A stretch of DNA of 64,000 nt, taken from positions 27,171,249 to 27,235,248 of the forward strand of contig OZ038423.1 of the NCBI GenBank assembly GCA_964036155.1, in the 5' to 3' direction. The translations under genes were made by a program, and so were the position numbers. This stretch comes from Diploscapter coronatus (Eukaryota; Nematoda; Chromadorea; Rhabditida; Rhabditidae). Below, in pieces: positions 61,454-64,000 of this stretch; positions within the stretch are counted from its first letter, which is position 1, and every line of letters begins with the position of its first letter. The notes below the pieces were generated by a model. It did no database searches, was not told where the DNA came from, and saw only the letters and a program-made list of their open reading frames with translations.

Positions 61454-64000
61454 TTAATTGGCCTTGGAGCGGATTGTCCTGAAATTATATTCATCGATTT
61501 TTAATAAGCTCATAGCTTTTATCCAGAGTTCAAATTTTTGAGAGATCGCCAAATTTCAACCTCAGACTATTGTGGACTTCCGACTACTTGATGAAAATGA
61601 AAATGAAACATGACATATTTTTCTAGACACGCAAAAATAAGCAAGTGTGCATTCTCAGACATACATTACCTTACGGACTTCGTTAAAGAAAGAATACAGA
61701 AATGAAGCGAAGAAAAGAAAGAAAACGCGTGAAGTAGCGAGTAAGTTTGATATGCACACTTTCTTATTTTGGTGCGTACAGACAATGCGTCATTTTTCAT
61801 TTTCATCAAGTAACCGGAAGTTGACAATAAAGTTTGACCTCAAAACCAAAGTCAGTCTCAGAATTAAGTTTGAGCGAAGGGTTAAATTTTTTAGACAATA
61901 AATTACTTCGAGGTGCCTTCGAACGCGCCCATCTTGGGGGCGGCCTTTGCCTTCTCCCGCATCTCCTTCTCCAATTCCACCCGATTCTTGTAGTCGTAGC
62001 GCACGAACGACAATTGGCCTGAAAATGATTCTTCAAAAAAAACCAGTAACTGTAAAATTGATCCTATTTTCAAACTTTTAGAGTCGAGAGAAAGTAAATT
62101 TGATAGGAAAAAGACATCGCTGATAAAACATAGGGAAATAAACTCGTCGTTGTTTCGAATTTTATCTGAATCGTATCTAAATCAAGAAATGTTCGAATTT
62201 CAAGCGATTAATATTAGCATGTTTCTCATTAGAATATATGTTGAAACCTACCCGGCACATAGTTCTCGTTGCAGACGACGGGAGTGATTACGGGCTCTTC
62301 TGAAACATCTTTTTTTTTTTTTAGATAAAATTCCATCTCAGACTTTTTCAGTAAGTTTTTATTCTTTTCCATAGAAAAATGTTCTCTAAAATATCAAGAT
62401 GCCTTTTTAATTTTGTACCTGCCGTGCCATTCGACGTTCCGACTCCAGATTCCGAGCAAACGCTGTTCGAGGAGGGTTTCTTCCTTCCATCCAGTCTGAA
62501 ACCTGATCCAGAAAACGCTTGGAAAGCCTGCTTGGGCGGTTCGATGGGGGTAATCGAGGGCGCGGCGGGCTGAATTTGAAAATTTTTAGATAAAAATTTC
62601 TTTTTACTTTTATTTTTAAAAAAAAGAAGAAAACTTGGAAAATGATTATCTTCTTTGAAGTTCTTTTAGTTTTAGCTTTGTTTAAAATTTTTGAGTAAAT
62701 AGTCTAAAAAAACGACAACAAAATGAAAATTTTCGCTTTTCCAAGATTTGACAGAAAGATAATATGTTTACCTTAACAGTGGTACTCCTGGTGTCTGTTT
62801 CCTGATAGCCTTCCGGCGCGTCGAATTCCAGGTTGACGTCGCACTCGATGATGCACACCGCCGCGGCCGGCTTCACTTCCGTCACCAAGAACCTCAGGAT
62901 CTGGTCCGCATACTAAAAAAATGCATTTTTAAGAAAAATCGAAATATTTAGTTTGAAAATGCTCATTTTTATCACAGAAAAAATTCGAAATAATATTTGT
63001 TGAGAATATTGATTTTTCTAAAGAAAATTACAAATGTAATTGACTTGAGAACTGTAGATCAGAATCATTTTTTCGTTTTTCAAACTAATTTAAATAATCA
63101 TTCGTTTAAGAATGGACTAGGTATCAAAAAAATTTTGAAGCATATTTTATGAGTTTTAGGGTATTTAGGGGTACAAATAAATCCCTTAAATTCAATAATT
63201 AAGAAAATAAATGGTTATTGATTTTTGAAAACTTTGAAAATCAAATCCAAGATAAACGTTCTGAAACCGACCTGCACCGAGATCATGTCGTCCTTGGAGA
63301 GACAGGCGAATTTGCGCAGCTCAACTTCCAGCACGGCCCTGAAAAAGACTATTGAAAATATTTCACTTGAAAGTCAAATAAAAGGAGATTCATAGATTCT
63401 GACAAATTTAGAATATTTTTTAAAATTGTGCATTACGTTTTAAATAAAAGTAATAAGGAAGTAATTTTGATTGTTCAGTAAGATAATGAGACCTGCAGCT
63501 TAAAATAATCAACCTCTGAATATCTCACCTACGTTTCAAAGAATGTCTATATACAAGCCTCACAAATCTGGTAAATATTATTTGAGCTTATCATTTCAAA
63601 GAAATAACATCAGAAAAAAATCAACCTTAACACGTTTCGAAACTTTTCTAGATAAATTAAAAAAAGGAAAAGCATAAAGTACCTCGGATTAGAAATGGCG
63701 AGAAAGTCGGTGGATTGGGGCTTGAGTTTGACGTCCTTGGCTTTGGGCAGATTGGCAGACTCGATTCGGATCATCGATCCTTCGGCCAAACACAACTGAT
63801 GCATCATCTGGGAAGTGATTTTTTCAAATTTTGACCGATTTTTAATTTTCAAAAGAAAAAAAACATTCTCTGCCGATTTCATGAATACAAAATTAAAAGA
63901 AACGTCTTTCGTTTACTTTATGATTATAAAATCTTTTAAAAGCTATATTTTCTTTCATGAAAAGATAAAGAACGAGTTTTCCTCTAAGTTTAAAAAGGGT
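61454..64000 (-). CDS. ufd-1: Ubiquitin fusion degradation protein 1, 3' part (5' end beyond right edge)
   Basis: UFD1 pairs with NPL4 as cofactor of the AAA ATPase p97/CDC-48, pulling ubiquitinated proteins from the ER and chromatin. Exons seen: 63683-63807, 63272-63338, 62772-62912, 62419-62569, 62252-62299, 61907-62018, 61454-61478, giving 222 C-terminal residues. Blocks match UFD1 in order: MMHQLCLAEGSMIRIESANL, LKPQSTDFLAISNPRAVLE, LRKFACLSKDD, CIIECDVNLEFDAPEGYQE, FQAFSGSGFRLDGRKK and GQLSFVRYDY. The last junction is a choice. If the GTAATT after codon TCG-AA is used, the end is GAFEGTSKTIRSKAN. If it is not, translation stops at TAA 61903-61905 after GTSK. The longer form resembles the basic human tail (GQSLRKKGRKP), so I prefer it. 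The N-terminal double-psi barrel is mostly off the window. Confidence 0.93.

Noticed and set aside
1..64000. CRISPR arrays, prokaryotic operons, prophage or intact viral genes
   Set aside because: No regularly spaced repeats, no ribosome binding sites, and every recognisable gene is a spliced animal gene.

Overview
The window looks like nuclear DNA from an intron-rich nematode, probably a rhabditid (clade V) but not Caenorhabditis elegans itself. Three things support this. The DNA is AT-rich. Introns usually end in TTTCAG, and on the minus strand this shows as CTGAAA after each exon. One gene is an unmistakable MEC-3-type LIM-homeodomain protein, a nematode touch-neuron regulator. Exons are short (mostly 60-200 nt) and introns numerous; the plexin gene alone has 41 coding exons. 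Single-frame ORFs are therefore poor guides, and all models below were rebuilt exon by exon by reading frame, splice phase and protein similarity recalled from the named families. Phases close exactly in the four genes lying wholly inside the window for which a start codon was settled (mec-3, gly-20, plexin, ifta-2), and also in the MBOAT model from its chosen ATG.

Layout, left to right. (1) 1-5709, minus: 5' part of an MRP/ABCC-type ABC transporter, running off the left edge inside NBD1. (2) 8417-12994, minus: an LPCAT3/MBOAT5-type lysophospholipid acyltransferase with a KKxx ER signal. (3) 14702-17507, minus: mec-3. (4) 22199-26702, minus: gly-20, N-glycan GlcNAc-transferase II. (5) 26703-35376: 8.7 kb without a convincing gene, holding a tRNA-like element and a strong hairpin followed by eight T. 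(6) 35377-52996, minus: a complete plexin of 1726 aa. (7) 55874-59187, plus: ifta-2 (IFT22/RABL5), a ciliary small GTPase-like protein, with an X-box-like site 67 nt before its start. (8) 61454 to the right edge, minus: 3' part of ufd-1.

The genes do not form one pathway or an operon: gaps are 2-9 kb, and each gene has its own upstream region. Several relate to neurons and membranes: MEC-3 specifies touch neurons, plexin receives semaphorin guidance cues, IFT22 acts in sensory cilia. Gly-20 and UFD-1 serve the secretory pathway and ER quality control.

No bacterial-style system, virus or intact transposon was seen. The most notable items are an unusual extended splice donor (GTNNGTTTC), a GC-AG intron splitting the mec-3 homeobox, atypical acceptors, a ~60-nt-arm foldback element at 60985-61126, a repeated AAATAGTAYG word in purine-rich noncoding tracts, and the RFX/DAF-19-type site before ifta-2. 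Exon edges were counted by hand and may be off by one or two bases.
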